Shown piece after piece: positions 33,801-43,244 of a stretch of DNA of 64,000 bases. Source of the stretch: Spongilla lacustris. Lineage: Eukaryota; Porifera; Demospongiae; Spongillida; Spongillidae. Made by a program: the position numbers and the translations under genes. The stretch lies in the NCBI GenBank assembly GCA_949361645.1, contig OX442423.1, positions 3,530,023 through 3,594,022 of the forward strand, given 5' to 3'. The notes under the pieces are model-generated. The model searched no databases. It worked only from the letters and a program-made list of their open reading frames with translations, and was not told the origin of the DNA. How positions within the stretch are numbered: the stretch's first letter is position 1; each line of letters starts with the position of its first letter.

Positions 33801-34361
33801 TCACCAGCATAGCCTGCATAACAAATATATATATATATATATGTATATATTATTTTAGCTCTTGATTTAGAATTTATAAATCGTTTGGAAGAAAATCATG
33901 CATTTTTGCACTAAGTAGCCATATATATAATTACAAAACATAGTACATGTACACTCACCACTATGAATTATATATAAGGTTTCATGAGTATCTTAATGGT
34001 ATTGGTTTGGAATTTACAGTGTCTTGTACCGTACCTACTACTAGTTTATACCATTTTGCACTCTAGGAAGGATGTGGAGAGATCTGAAAAGTTTGAAGAC
34101 AAGAAGGATGAGACACATGCTGGAGCACAAGGTGGCAGCAGTGGTGATAAACATACAAGAGCCAGTCACTTCCCAGAAGAACAGAGTGCCTCACGTGATC
34201 CAAGAAAGGCATCTCAACAGCTGCAGGGTGATCAGACTAGGGCTGTGGATGACACAAGGTCAAGGCAACTGAAGGAGAGAAATAAGGGTACGAAAGCCAA
34301 CCACAACCGAAGGAATCTTGCCGATAGAAAAAGAAATAAAGGAATGGGTGGCCCATTTTAA
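15642..34361 (+). CDS. ASCC2: ASCC2 gene lacking N-terminal exons (copy 2 side), five exons over 18.7 kb
   Basis: Exons are 15642-15883, 16537-16788, 22300-22369, 32675-32940 and 34067-34361. All junctions are GT-AG and phases chain correctly (0 in, then 2, 2, 0, 2). In order they encode half of the ubiquitin-binding CUE domain (DAEAVINHILEG), the conserved NVFDGDNFDIF and DLSKV block, the acidic EYDDTYD segment, an acidic SSEDDDKEEEE exon, the low-complexity exon, and the basic C-terminal tail (KANHNRR, LADRKR). These match animal ASCC2 from the CUE domain to the end. The N-terminal half, which binds ASCC3, is absent because the upstream sequence is the junction at 14128. If transcribed it would give a CUE-plus-tail fragment. 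A complete gene may exist as copy 1, upstream of the window. The 10.3-kb fourth intron is packed with retroelements. Confidence 0.85.
16537..16788 (+). CDS. ASCC2: ASCC2 acidic-block exon
   Basis: The acceptor is CCCCTAG before 16537 and the donor GTACAC is at 16789. It encodes RYDPPSVAAVLSDKS and DQYNDEYDDTYDSHNVG, matching the conserved YEDEYDDTYD region of animal ASCC2. Confidence 0.85.
17313..18113. repeat. 14-bp minisatellite, unit TGTACACGTACACA
   Basis: About 48 near-identical units run from about 17415 to 18080. They are preceded and followed by a variant unit TGTACATGTACACA. Each unit contains the palindromes TGTACA and ACGT. It lies in the third ASCC2 intron. The long open frames on both strands are an artefact of a repeat that lacks stop codons. 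Confidence 0.97.
18114..19139. other. ASCC2 intron sequence without recognised features
   Basis: It is AT-rich, with scattered ACATGTACATGT and ACGTGTACATGT palindromes (18424-18455 and 18850-18868). No coding sequence or element ends were recognised. Confidence 0.5.
19140..19405 (-). pseudogene. 3' end of an REL-endonuclease-type LINE (minus strand fragment)
   Basis: The minus strand encodes FKWDKAFSITSSY and, after a gap, FAGVRAV, SRIKWRGGLG and APLASFME, then stop. This is the C-terminus of the LINE also seen at 23188 and 44661. The 3' UTR is shared too (TTTCTCTTT, ATCTAATTATATGTATTTC). An ACATGTACATGT repeat interrupts the coding part. It is strongly 5' truncated. Confidence 0.8.
19731..20160. 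mobile_element. 430-bp MITE with TA flanks
   Basis: The left end is CAGGGTGTTCCTCAATCAAA. The right end, read inverted, is CAGAGTGTTCCTCAATCAAG. TA flanks both sides (19729-19730 and 20161-20162). The family also occurs as fragments at 3367-3545, 35147-35325 and near 20430. TA duplication suggests a Tc1/mariner-type non-autonomous element (inference). Confidence 0.75.
20161..21279. other. ASCC2 intron sequence without recognised genes
   Basis: It holds a stray MITE end near 20427-20450 (CCTTGATTGAGAGACACC). The minus strand ORF 20005-20376 overlaps the MITE and shows no domain. Nothing else is supportable. Confidence 0.5.
21280..22015. repeat. Purine-rich minisatellite, unit about 30 bp
   Basis: More than 20 degenerate units of GGGGAGGAGTAGGGGTAG with TAGTAGGTAA or TAGTCGGAAA spacers. 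Nearly all purines are on the + strand, a composition prone to triplex or G-quadruplex structure. It lies just upstream of the 22300 ASCC2 exon. Confidence 0.95.
22300..22369 (+). CDS. ASCC2: ASCC2 small acidic exon
   Basis: The exon is 70 bp, with acceptor TTTCACAG and donor GTATTTTA. One base completes the Arg codon from the previous exon. It encodes LNEKGLFQRHFSSSEDDDK plus a Glu run, ending in phase 0 as the next exon (32675) requires. Confidence 0.75.
23188..24215 (+). pseudogene. 5'-truncated non-LTR retrotransposon, ORF C-terminus with nuclease-like domain
   Basis: It is open to the stop at 24133-24135. It begins abruptly within the coding region (YHTSTQGTKVVVEAIKG). It contains a CCHC zinc motif (CDGCG, HALDC) followed by HNEIRDCLGDLA, then RLDLGIRG and ALFDVRVID, which fit a PD-(D/E)XK restriction-like endonuclease. 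The C-terminus is SRTKWRSGLG and APLASFMD. LINEs of R2-like clades carry such a C-terminal arrangement. No reverse transcriptase remains in this copy. The element lies in the fourth ASCC2 intron, sense to the gene, and is close in sequence to the copy at 44661. Confidence 0.8.
24216..25845. other. ASCC2 intron sequence without recognised features
   Basis: It is AT-rich, with ACATGTAC palindromes (24440-24460 and 24580-24600). No coding sequence or clear repeat structure was recognised. Confidence 0.5.
25846..26213. repeat. 15-bp minisatellite, unit GTTGCATTGGATCTA
   Basis: About 24 units with a recurrent CATT/CGTT variant. Because 15 is a multiple of three, both strands stay open (VALDL on the +, MQLDP on the -), giving spurious ORFs. 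It adjoins the protease remnant of a gypsy element and may have arisen within it. Confidence 0.95.
26204..26440 (-). pseudogene. Aspartic protease remnant of the outer Ty3/gypsy element
   Basis: On the minus strand, FKIDTGSQVNIIPL is the retroviral-type aspartic protease active-site motif, preceded by FASFRVQGRII. The frame runs into the 15-bp minisatellite at 26213 and stops. The gag of the same element probably lies at 29731-30000, separated from it by the nested insertion at 26660-29730. Confidence 0.75.
26468..26571. mobile_element. 104-bp pogo/Tc1-like MITE
   Basis: It starts CAGTAGCGGCTCACTAATCA and ends with the inverse of CACTAGTGGTCTTATTAGAC, flanked by TA on both sides (26466-26467 and 26572-26573). 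Internal AATAAGACCAC repeats occur. The CAGTAG ends and TA target are like pogo elements (inference). Confidence 0.65.
26660..26768 (-). repeat. 3' LTR of the nested gypsy element
   Basis: It is identical to 29622-29730 except at its last base. On the minus strand it reads TCACGTGTCAGTG to GTGTAACA. It is preceded by a polypurine-like tract (GTGTGGGTGGGGG). Confidence 0.9.
26827..28321 (-). pseudogene. Gypsy pol: RT thumb, RNase H and integrase fragments
   Basis: From 28321 down the minus strand encodes RRFLGMCNYLARFMP (RT thumb), VVIQCDASTEGLGATL and NYVALELECLAVVFA (RNase H), and a stop at 27857. It continues with QQVLADTLSRAP, the integrase zinc finger (HSSHQGQE and CTVCEENMP) and core motifs (GLDLF, VVQSDGGPQF). 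After a deletion only the C-terminal LRDKVQTRSGRVVREPAR piece (26827-27000) remains. The third catalytic integrase residue region is lost, so the element cannot be autonomous. Confidence 0.85.
28330..29568 (-). CDS. Gypsy Gag-protease ORF of the nested element
   Basis: It starts MEKYLVPEPIGEGELSDQW. The capsid-like region contains FFQLRQSGRTIDQFVTELRK and MLHVLIRGL. Two CCHC zinc knuckles follow (CSKCGRTHKYGQC and CRNCKGMNHFAKQC), then an aspartic protease with the active site LDSAATCNV. The frame then runs across a deletion junction near 28345 into the out-of-frame RT thumb, giving a nonsense tail that ends at 28246-28248. Gag itself appears intact and could be supplied to related elements. 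Confidence 0.85.
29603..29621 (-). promoter_or_regulatory. tRNA-Leu-type primer binding site
   Basis: Immediately after the 5' LTR the minus strand reads TGGTGTCAGAAGTGGGATC. This complements CCA plus the CCCACTTCTGACA 3' end typical of animal tRNA-Leu. Confidence 0.75.
29622..29730 (-). repeat. 5' LTR of the nested gypsy element
   Basis: It is 109 bp and on the minus strand begins TGTCACGTGTCAGTG and ends GTGTAACA (TG...CA). It is identical to the 3' LTR over 108 bp. Confidence 0.9.
29731..30025 (-). pseudogene. Gag start and primer site of the outer gypsy element
   Basis: The primer site TGGTGTCAGAAGCAG (30011-30025) follows an LTR edge starting TGTAATGTTATGCG at 30026. Gag starts at ATG 30000 (MEHIKPPPEMDF), with EAWRKWHQAMELFL. 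A frameshift near 29891 then leads to AEQCSAFLYIIG and VLFQKFEGYCRPKQNV. The coding sequence is interrupted at 29730 by the nested element. Confidence 0.75.
30026..30559. other. Probable outer-element LTR and intron sequence
   Basis: The LTR should start at 30026 (TGTAATG). I could not find its partner or its far end. The rest is AT-rich with ACATGTACATGT palindromes at 30443-30465. No gene was seen. Confidence 0.4.
30560..30888 (-). pseudogene. Non-LTR reverse transcriptase fragment
   Basis: On the minus strand, PMGAEVPHGLRACIKEHW is followed by VDMKNAFNMV, which fits the first catalytic motif of a LINE reverse transcriptase (aspartate then NAFN). The frame is lost soon after (GHAHYPPLPNIPHH). 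It may belong to the same family as 23188 and 44661. It is bounded on the right by the 30893-31500 element. Confidence 0.6.
30893..31500. mobile_element. 608-bp MITE with about 110-bp TIRs and TTAA-like target
   Basis: The TIRs start GGCGTTTCTTCACTAGCAAC and extend through TCTGGATTGGGGGTGC to ATCGATGCA, with scattered mismatches. The flanks are TTAA at 30889-30892 and TTTA at 31501-31504. The interior holds a G run (31079-31101) and no transposase. A TTAA target suggests Kolobok or piggyBac relatives (inference). Confidence 0.8.
31505..31767 (-). pseudogene. Possible tyrosine-recombinase (DIRS/Crypton-like) fragment
   Basis: The minus strand reading VKDSMVVVITKSKTDQRRDS has the SKTDQ.R pattern seen in DIRS and Crypton recombinases, followed by a CPV-like position that is frameshifted. 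It is short and uncertain. It lies against the left edge of copy 2 homology. Whether copy 1 has it cannot be seen. Confidence 0.35.
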
Positions 34362-34675
34362 AACTGAAATTTAAGTAAACTGATCAGCAATTGATTCTGT
34401 CTATATTCCACTTTAAGTGAATGACATAGTTTGTGATGTTGTCAAATTGCACATGATGGACACTGCAATTTTCATAAAACGTAATATTCTCACCAGTACG
34501 TTGTTTGCACCACTAGATGCTACATTGTACATCTAGTTCCTACAAGCCAAGAATGGATGGAATTCAATATTATAATATGGGAGAAGGGGCCTACACCAAC
34601 AGCATTTGTATTGCCCCTTTTTTAGGTTAGAGTCTTATAGAGAATGGTTTTACTTCATTCATTTACTTTGCTGAT

Positions 34676-34895
34676 CTGAGGAAAACTGCTTAATTAGATT
34701 GTGTTGGCTTTATTGGAGCGGGGGGCCGGGGGGTCCAAAGTAGTAGAAGACTATAGGTAGGGGTTTGAACCTCATTCTTCTTTGTGTACTGATACATAGA
34801 ATGAGGTTCAAACCCCTACCTCTAGTCTTCTACCACTTTGGACCCCCTGTTCCAATAAAGCCAACCCGTTCTAATTTAGCAGTTTACCCGCTTAG
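34676..34895. repeat. Foldback element, copy 2
   Basis: It is the counterpart of 2901-3119, with the same arms and more mismatches at the outer left end. CCAATAAAGCC is present in the right arm. It lies about 315 bp past the ASCC2 stop. Confidence 0.85.
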
Positions 34896-35146
34896 TCGTC
34901 CTATACTCAAGGCTAAACAATCTAACTCATAACACTTCCTTACACCCCAATAGCTCTTGCTTCAATAGGACAAAGATAAATGTTTATATCAATACATAGT
35001 TGACACAACTGCGCAAAAGCATTATGAATGCAATAGCATTAGGCTAGTGGTCATCGATATCAAGATAATTGCAATGTTCTCGACCTGCTCTGTACATTAC
35101 ATGCTATTGTCTGCTGCCCATTTGTCTGACCTTGAATATAAGGGGT

Positions 35147-35325
35147 GTTTCTCAATCAAGGAAAATTGTTTATAAATTAACCACAAGCAGTTAATTAACT
35201 GGTAATTATTGCAAATTGTAACAGCAAAAGAAGAGATGTTGGTGAAATAAAATTGAATGTTGATATAAGTCTCAAAACCCTTATTCATATTAATATTGTT
35301 AATAAATTTAGGGTGGGTGGTTATT
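35147..35325. repeat. MITE fragment of the CTCAATCAAGG family (copy 2)
   Basis: It is the counterpart of 3367-3545 and starts GGTGTTTCTCAATCAAGG. Confidence 0.6.
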
Positions 35326-36172
35326 ACGTTGAACTGCTGAAGGAAAAGCAGCCACCTTGTCACATGTCCTCCAACATCCTTAATCCCTTTGAGGCTTTTT
35401 AGAGGCTTATGCTCTGTGATCAACTTACATGGAAAACTATAGACATAAAGATAAAATTCCTTCAAGGAAGCAACCACAGCCAATGCCTCACTTTCTGTAG
35501 TGGAGTAATTTCTCTGCATGCCTTCTGTAACTTCCTGTTCCAATACACGATAACATGTTCTGTACTCTCTTGAACCTGGCTAAGAACAGCCCCGCAATTG
35601 CAGCATGCATCAGATGCATCCGTATGAAGTAAAAACGGTTGCACCAAGTCAGGATACACCAGAATGGGAGGTGAGAGTAATCTTGATTTCAAAAGCATCC
35701 TGACTTTCTGAATTCCACAAAAAAAAAGACTTAGCATTGTCTTTGCTGAAAAGTTTCTACAGTGGTGCTGCAATTCAGAATAGTCTTCCACAAATCTGCT
35801 ATAATAGTTGCAGAGACCCATACACTGCTTTAATTCTCGTGCATTTTTTGGAATAGGATAGTTCACCACTACCTCTGTCTTAGTTGGATCAGGACAAATA
35901 CCATCAGCAGAAACCACATGACCTAAGTACTTGACAGCCTTCCATACAAAGTGGCACTTCCAAGACCTCAGCTTCAACACAGCATCTTGCAGCTTTACTA
36001 AAACCCTTTCCAGACAACTTATATGCTCCTGAAAGGTAGAGCTGAAATCAATAATGCCATCAATGTAGATGAGACATTGCTCTCCAGTAAGTCCACCAAG
36101 GACACACTCCACCAGCCTCTGGAAAGTGGCAGGAGCATTTGTAAAAGTCCAAAACGCCGACATTGAACTCAA
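35326..36172 (-). pseudogene. Ty3/gypsy RT-RNase H remnant (copy 2)
   Basis: It is a better-preserved version of 3546-4391. TNAPATFQRLVECVLGGL, CLIYIDGIIDF, LGHVVSADGICPDP, CMGLCNYYSRF and FLLHTDASDACC occur in one frame (36172-35465), then a shifted frame carries NYSTTESEALAVVASLKEF. Copy 1 has additional deletions in the first part. Confidence 0.85.
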
Positions 36173-36242
36173 AGAGACCCTTCTTCGTGGGGAATGCAGT
36201 TTCTCTTTGTCACCCTCCTCTATCTCTACTTGCCAGTAGCCA

Positions 36243-36411
36243 GAAGCAAGATCTAGTGATCGATTGTCAATTCAACCTCGACTTCCAGTACAAACCAGGA
36301 AGGCTACATACAAATGCTGACACCTTGTCTCGGATTCCATCATGGGATGACACAGTGGCTGCCATTGAAGTACTCACCTCCAGGGATACACACTGCCATC
36401 ACTTCGTATGA
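36243..36411 (+). pseudogene. Inverted RNase H distal piece (copy 2)
   Basis: It is the counterpart of 4395-4563: YKPGRLHTNADTLSR on the + strand, opposite to the adjacent RT. The sequence just before it (36200-36240) has extra bases absent from copy 1, including TACTTGCCAGTAGCCAGAAG. Confidence 0.75.
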
Positions 36412-37418
36412 GGATCCTTAATTGGGAAAGGTAGTTGAGGCTTTGAAATATGGGACTAGTATTCCTTCAGATGTGGCAACTGGAACGTTGAGGGTTACTA
36501 TGTCGTCAGTTTAGAACCTCTTCTAGTGATTGTATCCACACCCAACTTGTTGTTCATGTACATAGGGGGGAGGGGCGGTGTATCCCACATTCACTACTGG
36601 ATGGTATCTTCTACTACAGCGTTTCCAGCACTCTCATCCATTGCAACGAACTTTTAACGTCAAACTTTGTGAGAACGAATATGAATTCGTGTGTTAAATT
36701 TCATCACATGGGATGAAAACCCCAGCCACTTTTTTTTTTTTTTTTTTACACTTTGGAAACTACGAAGCATGCAAGATGTACATGTGTTAAAATTACAAGC
36801 AAATTCAAATACATGTATAAACTATCACTCTTTCAAAAATATTAGAAGCATTCTTCCGCGTGTGTATTTTCATATAATGTAATTATGGAAAGGAGGCGTA
36901 TCCAAATTAATTGGCCCCCCCCCCCCCCCCCCCCCCCCCCGAATCCGCCACTAGCGTTCAACGCCAACGGACGACGCGAATAACGTGCCAGTGGCCGGTT
37001 TTTTTTTTTAAGATTCTGTAATGAAATAGCAGTAGTACTGTAAAAATCTGGGTGGGGGGGGGGGGGGGGGGGGCCTTGCCCCGCCGCCTATCCGTTAATG
37101 CCATACCCATCAATAGAACGACGCCCTATTTAATACAGTGTTATCTAATTTATTACATCACAACCGAGTTGAGGCTGTGGAGCGCGAGCTGGAGAATCTC
37201 ATTAAGAAACCAGTCACCTACATTTGAGCGCGCCACCATACCCGAAGGCAATCGAACTCAGGAATAGTAGGGCTAGTAGGGTTACCGGTTTTAGGGTTAA
37301 CTTTCCACCCAGAGCAGGCGCTGATCCAGGAATTTAGGAGGGGGGGGGGTGGCTGGACCCGGGGTGGTAAAAGGGGGTGGGTGCGGGAGGGGGGTGTGAC
37401 CCCTCCCGCGCGAAGCGT

Positions 37419-37618
37419 NNNNNNNNNNNNNNNNNNNNNNNNNNNNNNNNNNNNNNNNNNNNNNNNNNNNNNNNNNNNNNNNNNNNNNNNNNNNNNNNNN
37501 NNNNNNNNNNNNNNNNNNNNNNNNNNNNNNNNNNNNNNNNNNNNNNNNNNNNNNNNNNNNNNNNNNNNNNNNNNNNNNNNNNNNNNNNNNNNNNNNNNNN
37601 NNNNNNNNNNNNNNNNNN
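37419..37618. other. Assembly gap of 200 N
   Basis: Exactly 200 N, so the true size is unknown. The G-rich flank (GGGGGGGTGG...CGCGAAGCG) probably stopped contig extension. Confidence 0.99.
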
Positions 37619-38113
37619 TTTTTTTACTGGCGGTAGATATCTTGTGCATGAAAAAGTGTTTTCTTTAGCGCAGAGCAGGATCCTATTCCTCTGACTGCTC
37701 CGCATGTCTGCATGATCAGTGTTAGGAAGTCAGTATCATTTAGATGCTGATTGAGATATACATGTATACTGCTTCCAGATCAGAATCTGCATCTGCATCA
37801 TCATCCATAGATACGGACTCGTAGGATACACAAGTAACTGGTAGGCCAGATACTGATGGCTCGCTGTGATCAGGACCTTTGAGTATTTCACTTTCCGAGT
37901 TGAACTTGAAAAAGTCCAATAAGGACTTGCACAGTTGCACTTCAACATCTTTGACGGAAAGCAGGCAAAATGAACTCAGTGAAAAATCTGATACGATGAG
38001 TGCACCTCAGGATGTCTGTACAAGATGCAATCTGACAGTCAATGATAATGAAAGATATCAGTACTGATATCTGAGCAAGACAGGCTTGCAGATGCTGTTT
38101 TAATTTATGAATT

Positions 38114-38836
38114 CAGCGGCGGATCCAGGATTTTGGGAAGGGGGGGGGGGGGGGGGGGGGGGGGGGGTCTAATAACTATTTCACAAGCCGGGGTGGGTAC
38201 TGGAGGGGGCGAGCCCCGTCCCGTAACAGCTAGGGTGTCTGGGGGAGCGCTGTAAGCTCTCCCAGTGGGGCCTGGGGCGAAGCCCCAGCCGCCTTTTCAC
38301 TTTTGGGTTCATTTAGCTTGAAAATAAGCATTGAAAGTGTATTCAATATTGATAGCTAGCATGCGCAATATTCGAGTCGATTAATATAGAATTCGAAGCC
38401 TGCGTGACGCCGTGAGTCAACGTGGATAAGGATAGCGAATAGAAAACTATACGCAAAGCCATTGTGACCGTATTCTGGTCTAAACGACACGCACGTTGAT
38501 TTAGCTCTATCTGTTTCCTGAGGTAAACTAACTTCTTTTGATTGCTTACTTCTTGCTCGCACAATCTTCCATCGATCGCGCAAGCAATACTACTAATTAA
38601 ACACTGCACGCTTGGAGGGCCTTGGCTTTAGACCCCCCCCCCCCACACACACACACACTCGCACACACTTTGGGTCGAATGCTAACTCGCTAATCAGTTC
38701 ACTCGCGTTCACTAAACGCTTCGTTTTTCAACTCGTCAATCATGTAATTAATTATTCATAAGTTAATTTATTCATAACTGGTCGGGCCGAGGGGGGGGTC
38801 TTTAGACCCCTTAGACCCCCCCTGGATCCGCCACTG
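38114..38836. mobile_element. Nested 723-bp hAT-like element, 5-bp TSD GAATT
   Basis: The ends are CAGCGGCGGATCCAGG and, inverted, CAGTGGCGGATCCAGG, with subterminal G and C runs. GAATT flanks at 38109-38113 and 38837-38841. Short GGGGCGAGCCCCG-type palindromes lie inside. It is non-coding. Confidence 0.85.
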
Positions 38837-39979
38837 GAATTAGTGTTGCTGGAGTGAAAAATATATTCCAAGATAGAATCTCATTTACGATCAGTTGATT
38901 GTGCATACATAGCTAAATCCTACAGGATTTGTGAATTGTGACAGCCACAGTTTTGATACCTTCTTGAGTCATCCTTCATATTAGAGCCATTTATAATCTT
39001 GAAGCCAACGTCTCTGAAATTTAGCCTGTTTCCTTTTCCTTAAGTAATTTCTCGGACCTATTATGGTTTGTAAATGATGAGCACACAAAAGCACCTAAAC
39101 TACTCTTTTCACTTTGAGATAGAAACAAAATGCATGGCAGGCATCAAGCAATGCAAAGAATTTTAGAATGAATTTTGAAGTTTTCCTTATTTAGGAGTGT
39201 CAATCATTCACACAAATGCACCATAGAAAGTTGTGTAGTGAATCAGTGTTGTATGAATAAATCACAACTTTCATATGATGTTTTTGTGTAAATGATTGAC
39301 ATATTTGGTAACTTAGTATTATCATGCAGTTTAAAGATGTGCACTGGCAACTATATGATTTTTCTTTTGTGCTATGTACTAGTCACAATTATTATGCATG
39401 TATCAAAATAAACATCTGATCACACAAAAAAACAAACAAAGCGTCATCATCTTTTTTTTTTTCAACAGAAAAGCTATCAGCCCTCAAACAGAAATTGCTG
39501 ATAGTTTTCAATCAGTATTTTAGTATTCGTAAATAATTATTTGAGGAAGGGGAGGGGGGGGGGGGGGGGTGGCTAGCCACCCTATCCACCCTCTCTGGAT
39601 CAGCCCCTGCAGAGCAGGAATCGCACACCGGGTGCCTTCCCGACACTCTTCGTATGATCCGGCTCGTCCCCAGTCCCTTCGGGGACAAGGCGCCTTCGGC
39701 GCCGTACAAAAACGCCTATAGCAGGGCACTGGGCGGGCAGGGGATACGCCCACTCACATACCCACACTTGTCTTCCTCGCCCTTAATAGTGATTATTTAT
39801 ATTATTTCCCGTAAGGCCCATATAAATACTTTCCGTCTTCCGACGCCCATGTTGTATAGTTTAAAAGAGGCAGATGGTTACTGGTATTAATATTAACAAC
39901 GAAATTCGGGGGGGGGGGGGGTATATATATTTCGGCAGCATTTTGTTGTGTCAGTATATTAGTAGTGGGCATATAAGAC

Positions 39980-42900
39980 ATGGCTAGCAAAAAGCAAAAG
40001 AGCAAGGACGAACTACAGTTGGCGATGGAACTTACGACGTTATCTGGAAAATTATTTATTGGAACGCTAACATTATTTGCTGCTGTTGGCGGATTCCTAT
40101 TTGGCTACGATACAGGAATCATTTCTGGATCGCTCCTAAAACTGAGGGTTGAGTTTGATCTGTCCGTAAAGTGGCAAGAGGCGATTGTCAGTGTTACCGT
40201 AGGTGCAGCGGCTATATCGTCCATTGTTGCTGGTCCCAGCTGCGATATGCTAGGACGGAGACCTGTGCTTCTAATTGCTTCGGTCGTCTTCACAATCGGT
40301 GCTGTCGTAATGGGTGCGGCGCAGAGTGCGGTCATGCTTTTATTGGGAAGGATAATAGTCGGACTAGGTGTGGGGTTTGCGGCAATGGCGGTGCCGATGT
40401 ACATAGCGGAGGTAGCCCCGGCGAGTGTGAGGGGAAAGCTGATATTAGTCAATAGCCTGTTTATTACAGGCGGAATGTTTTCAGCTACAGTCTTGGCCGG
40501 AGCGCTCAGCAGTCTACCTTAGCATATAGGATGGAAGTGAGAAAAGCGCGACCTATTTACGTATGCAAGCATGTATACATCAAGCTGGTTTGCGGACGTG
40601 TCAGTCAGCACTTAACCAGTTCGCATGTCTCTGCATCAGTGATTTATCACAATTCTCGTCCCCATACATGTATGTACATGCAGGATCATGTTGGGTCTTG
40701 CAGGCGTTCCGTCCGTAGTGATGTTCATCGGTTTCATGTTTCTACCCGAGAGCCCTCGATGGCTCGTATTTCATGGACATGAAAACAAGGCCCGGAAGGT
40801 CCTTTTTCAAATACGAGGACATACTGATGTGGAAGACTAACTGAAAATGATAACCAGGAACACATCAAGTCCCACGTAGGTCAGTGTGCAATTCTCACGC
40901 GAATATAATTATGACCACTTGAGGAGGTTCTCATGTATGTAGAGAATGCATATGCTTATATAGTATTGATATATAATAATATATATATGTGTACAGCTAT
41001 ACACTATACACTGTACACATGCATGTACTGGTCATTACACGATGTAACCCACCCCCGTTCAAACTTGCGGGGTTCCATTTGGAATCGGCACGCATATGGA
41101 GTAAAATGCTAAGTTAAGTGCATGTACCGGCTGTCAAGAACCCATTCAGGAGAAAAGCATTGTCCAGCATTGCCTTTGAATGTAGCAGGGCGAAGGTCAG
41201 AACGTGCGTACCGTTGTTTTCCGGTGCATTGACTGTTTGTCACCCACCCCATGCAGGATGGAGGCAACTGGTAAAGAAGTTTTTCACCTCCCGTTCTGTT
41301 ATGATGGCCCTCTTGGTGGGCTGTTCCCTTCAAATGTTCCAACAGTTATGCGGCATCAATACTATCTTGTAAGTCAGTCTATAGCTAAACTCCTGGGTTT
41401 TTTTATGGATTCATAATTCCGGTACTACATGTGATGTATTAACTTAGTGGCAGGATGTATAACGTCAGGACCTCATCTTGAATTGAATTGTGCGTGGGTG
41501 CGGTTTACTGTGCATTTCAATTAAAAAATAATTAAACGTTTGGGGACTTTAGCAGTCTTGCATGAAGATGGTCTCTTCTAGGAGCTAGGCACTGTGGTCT
41601 AGTGAGTGAACTAATTTTAAGAGGCTTCGGGCATATGATTTCATGTTGAGTTGATTTGTAATTCCTCAATTAAACCAATTCGATTAAACTTAGGATTTGG
41701 TGCAGGCGAACTGAAAAGGAATAGTGAAGCAAACTGTAGCCGTGGTGCATTTGGCTATTGATAGGTTCATTATTTAACTAAGCAGAATTAACCTCATTGT
41801 GATTATCCAGACCTGACTGAAGTTAGAATTAGTGGTCAGTTGATAATCAAGTCTAAGATGCGCATGGCAATGTTATGTGGACTACTTTTGTGATGTTTTT
41901 TTTTCATAAATGATATTTGTAATGATTAATATAACACATTCTCTTCACGTATAATTGCACAACGACAAGGCCATTACTTACTGAAGGATAGTAAAGATGT
42001 GGTGTGGTAGGGAGGTGGGCAGTTCATTAGACCTCACAGAAAAAGTTTGAAGTTTGCAGTGGGTTTCGGACGCTGTGGTGAATGCTCAATGATATGGTTA
42101 ACATATCTCAATGCGATCTAACTTTGACAGGTTTCAGTTTCCATTGTGTCTTGAAGGTAACACAAAATTGCAACCCTGATATTGTTGGAATAAAATGTAA
42201 TGAATGCCCTGCTTCCTCCTATGATGATATGGAATTATCAAATCACATTGTGTTTCCTTTGACATTGTTATTAATTCTACTTTCCTTCCCTTCATTGTGT
42301 TTCAATGTATAATTCTTATTGCCAATGCACACATTGTCCTCTGCTGCACAGATACTACACAGCATCAATCATTGAGATGGCTGGTTATACAGCAAATGAT
42401 GCGATTTGGCTGTCTGTTGTTCCAGGATTTAGTAACTTCTTCTTCACGCTCGTTGGGCTGGGTTTGGTTGACCGCCTTGGGTCGGAGGAAGCTTTGGTTC
42501 ATCAGTAATGCAGGCCTTGTGTTAGGACTTCTCATGCTGATAACAGCTTTTATGCTGAAGGACCACTTTGACCTTGCAGCCACACCTATGTCCGCAAATG
42601 GGAGCTATGGATACCAGTCATGTTGGACATGTATTGCAGATAGCAGTTGTGGATTCTGTGTGGACTATGATACACTAACTGGTCACTACATCAATGGTAC
42701 TTGCAGTTATGGAACAGTAAATGCCAGCCACTTCACAAGTATTAGTAGCATATGTGATTTGCACATGGAACACATGAACACTTCTGACGAAATCAGTTTA
42801 ATACCCACTATGTATGAAAGGAATTGGTTTTTCTCAAGATGTCCTGACTCACTTTTTGGTCCTTTGGCTATCATTTCACTATTTGTGTACCTTGCCTTCC

Positions 42901-43244
42901 TCGCTCCTGGGGTTGGTCCTCTCGCTTGGACGATCAATGCTGAGATCTACCCAACATGGGCCAGGAGCACTGGGATTGCTCTTGCAACTAGCGCAAACTG
43001 GGTGTTCAACATGATAGTGTCAATAACATTCCTGTCTCTTGTTAGTACACTGGGTCAGCCATTGACCTTCGGCCTTTATGCAGTACTGTGCATCATTTCT
43101 TTGCTATTTGTGGTACTGTTCCTTCCTGAAACCAAGGGCAAGACGCTGGAGGACATGGAGCACCTGTTCAAACGCCCATACTTCTTGCAATGGTGTAGGC
43201 AAAGAGGGCAGTGGAAGAGGCTACAAGAAGACTGGCAGGAGTGA
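39980..43244 (+). pseudogene. SLC2A13: SLC2A13-like transporter, copy 2, disabled
   Basis: Exon equivalents are 39980-40536, 40684-40879, 41257-41368 and 42352-43244. There are three lesions relative to the intact copy at 7846. TTG becomes TAG at 40520-40522 near the end of exon 1. GAA becomes TAA at 40838-40840 in exon 2, followed by a small deletion. An extra G at about 42479-42481 in exon 4 breaks DRLGRRKL. The exon 1 donor is also altered from GAG|GTGAG to GAA|GTGAG. The rest, including the Cys-rich loop and the PETKGKTLEDME tail, is very similar. It could be a pseudogene, a null allele, or in part assembly error; three independent lesions make error alone unlikely. Confidence 0.85.

Larger units (their letters stand above)
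37315..39609. mobile_element. hAT-type insertion with 5-bp TSD CAGAG (copy 2 only)
   Basis: The ends are CAGGCGCTGATCCAGG and, inverted, CAGGGGCTGATCCAGAG. CAGAG flanks at 37310-37314 and 39610-39614. Copy 1 has the empty site CCCAGAGCAGGAATC at about 5838. It contains the 200-N gap and a second related element (38114-38836). No transposase is visible in the sequenced part. The sequence 37619-38113 and 38837-39540 has no recognised coding region. Confidence 0.85.

Noticed and set aside
37218..37705. ORFs spanning the N run
   Set aside because: They are artefacts of translating the assembly gap.
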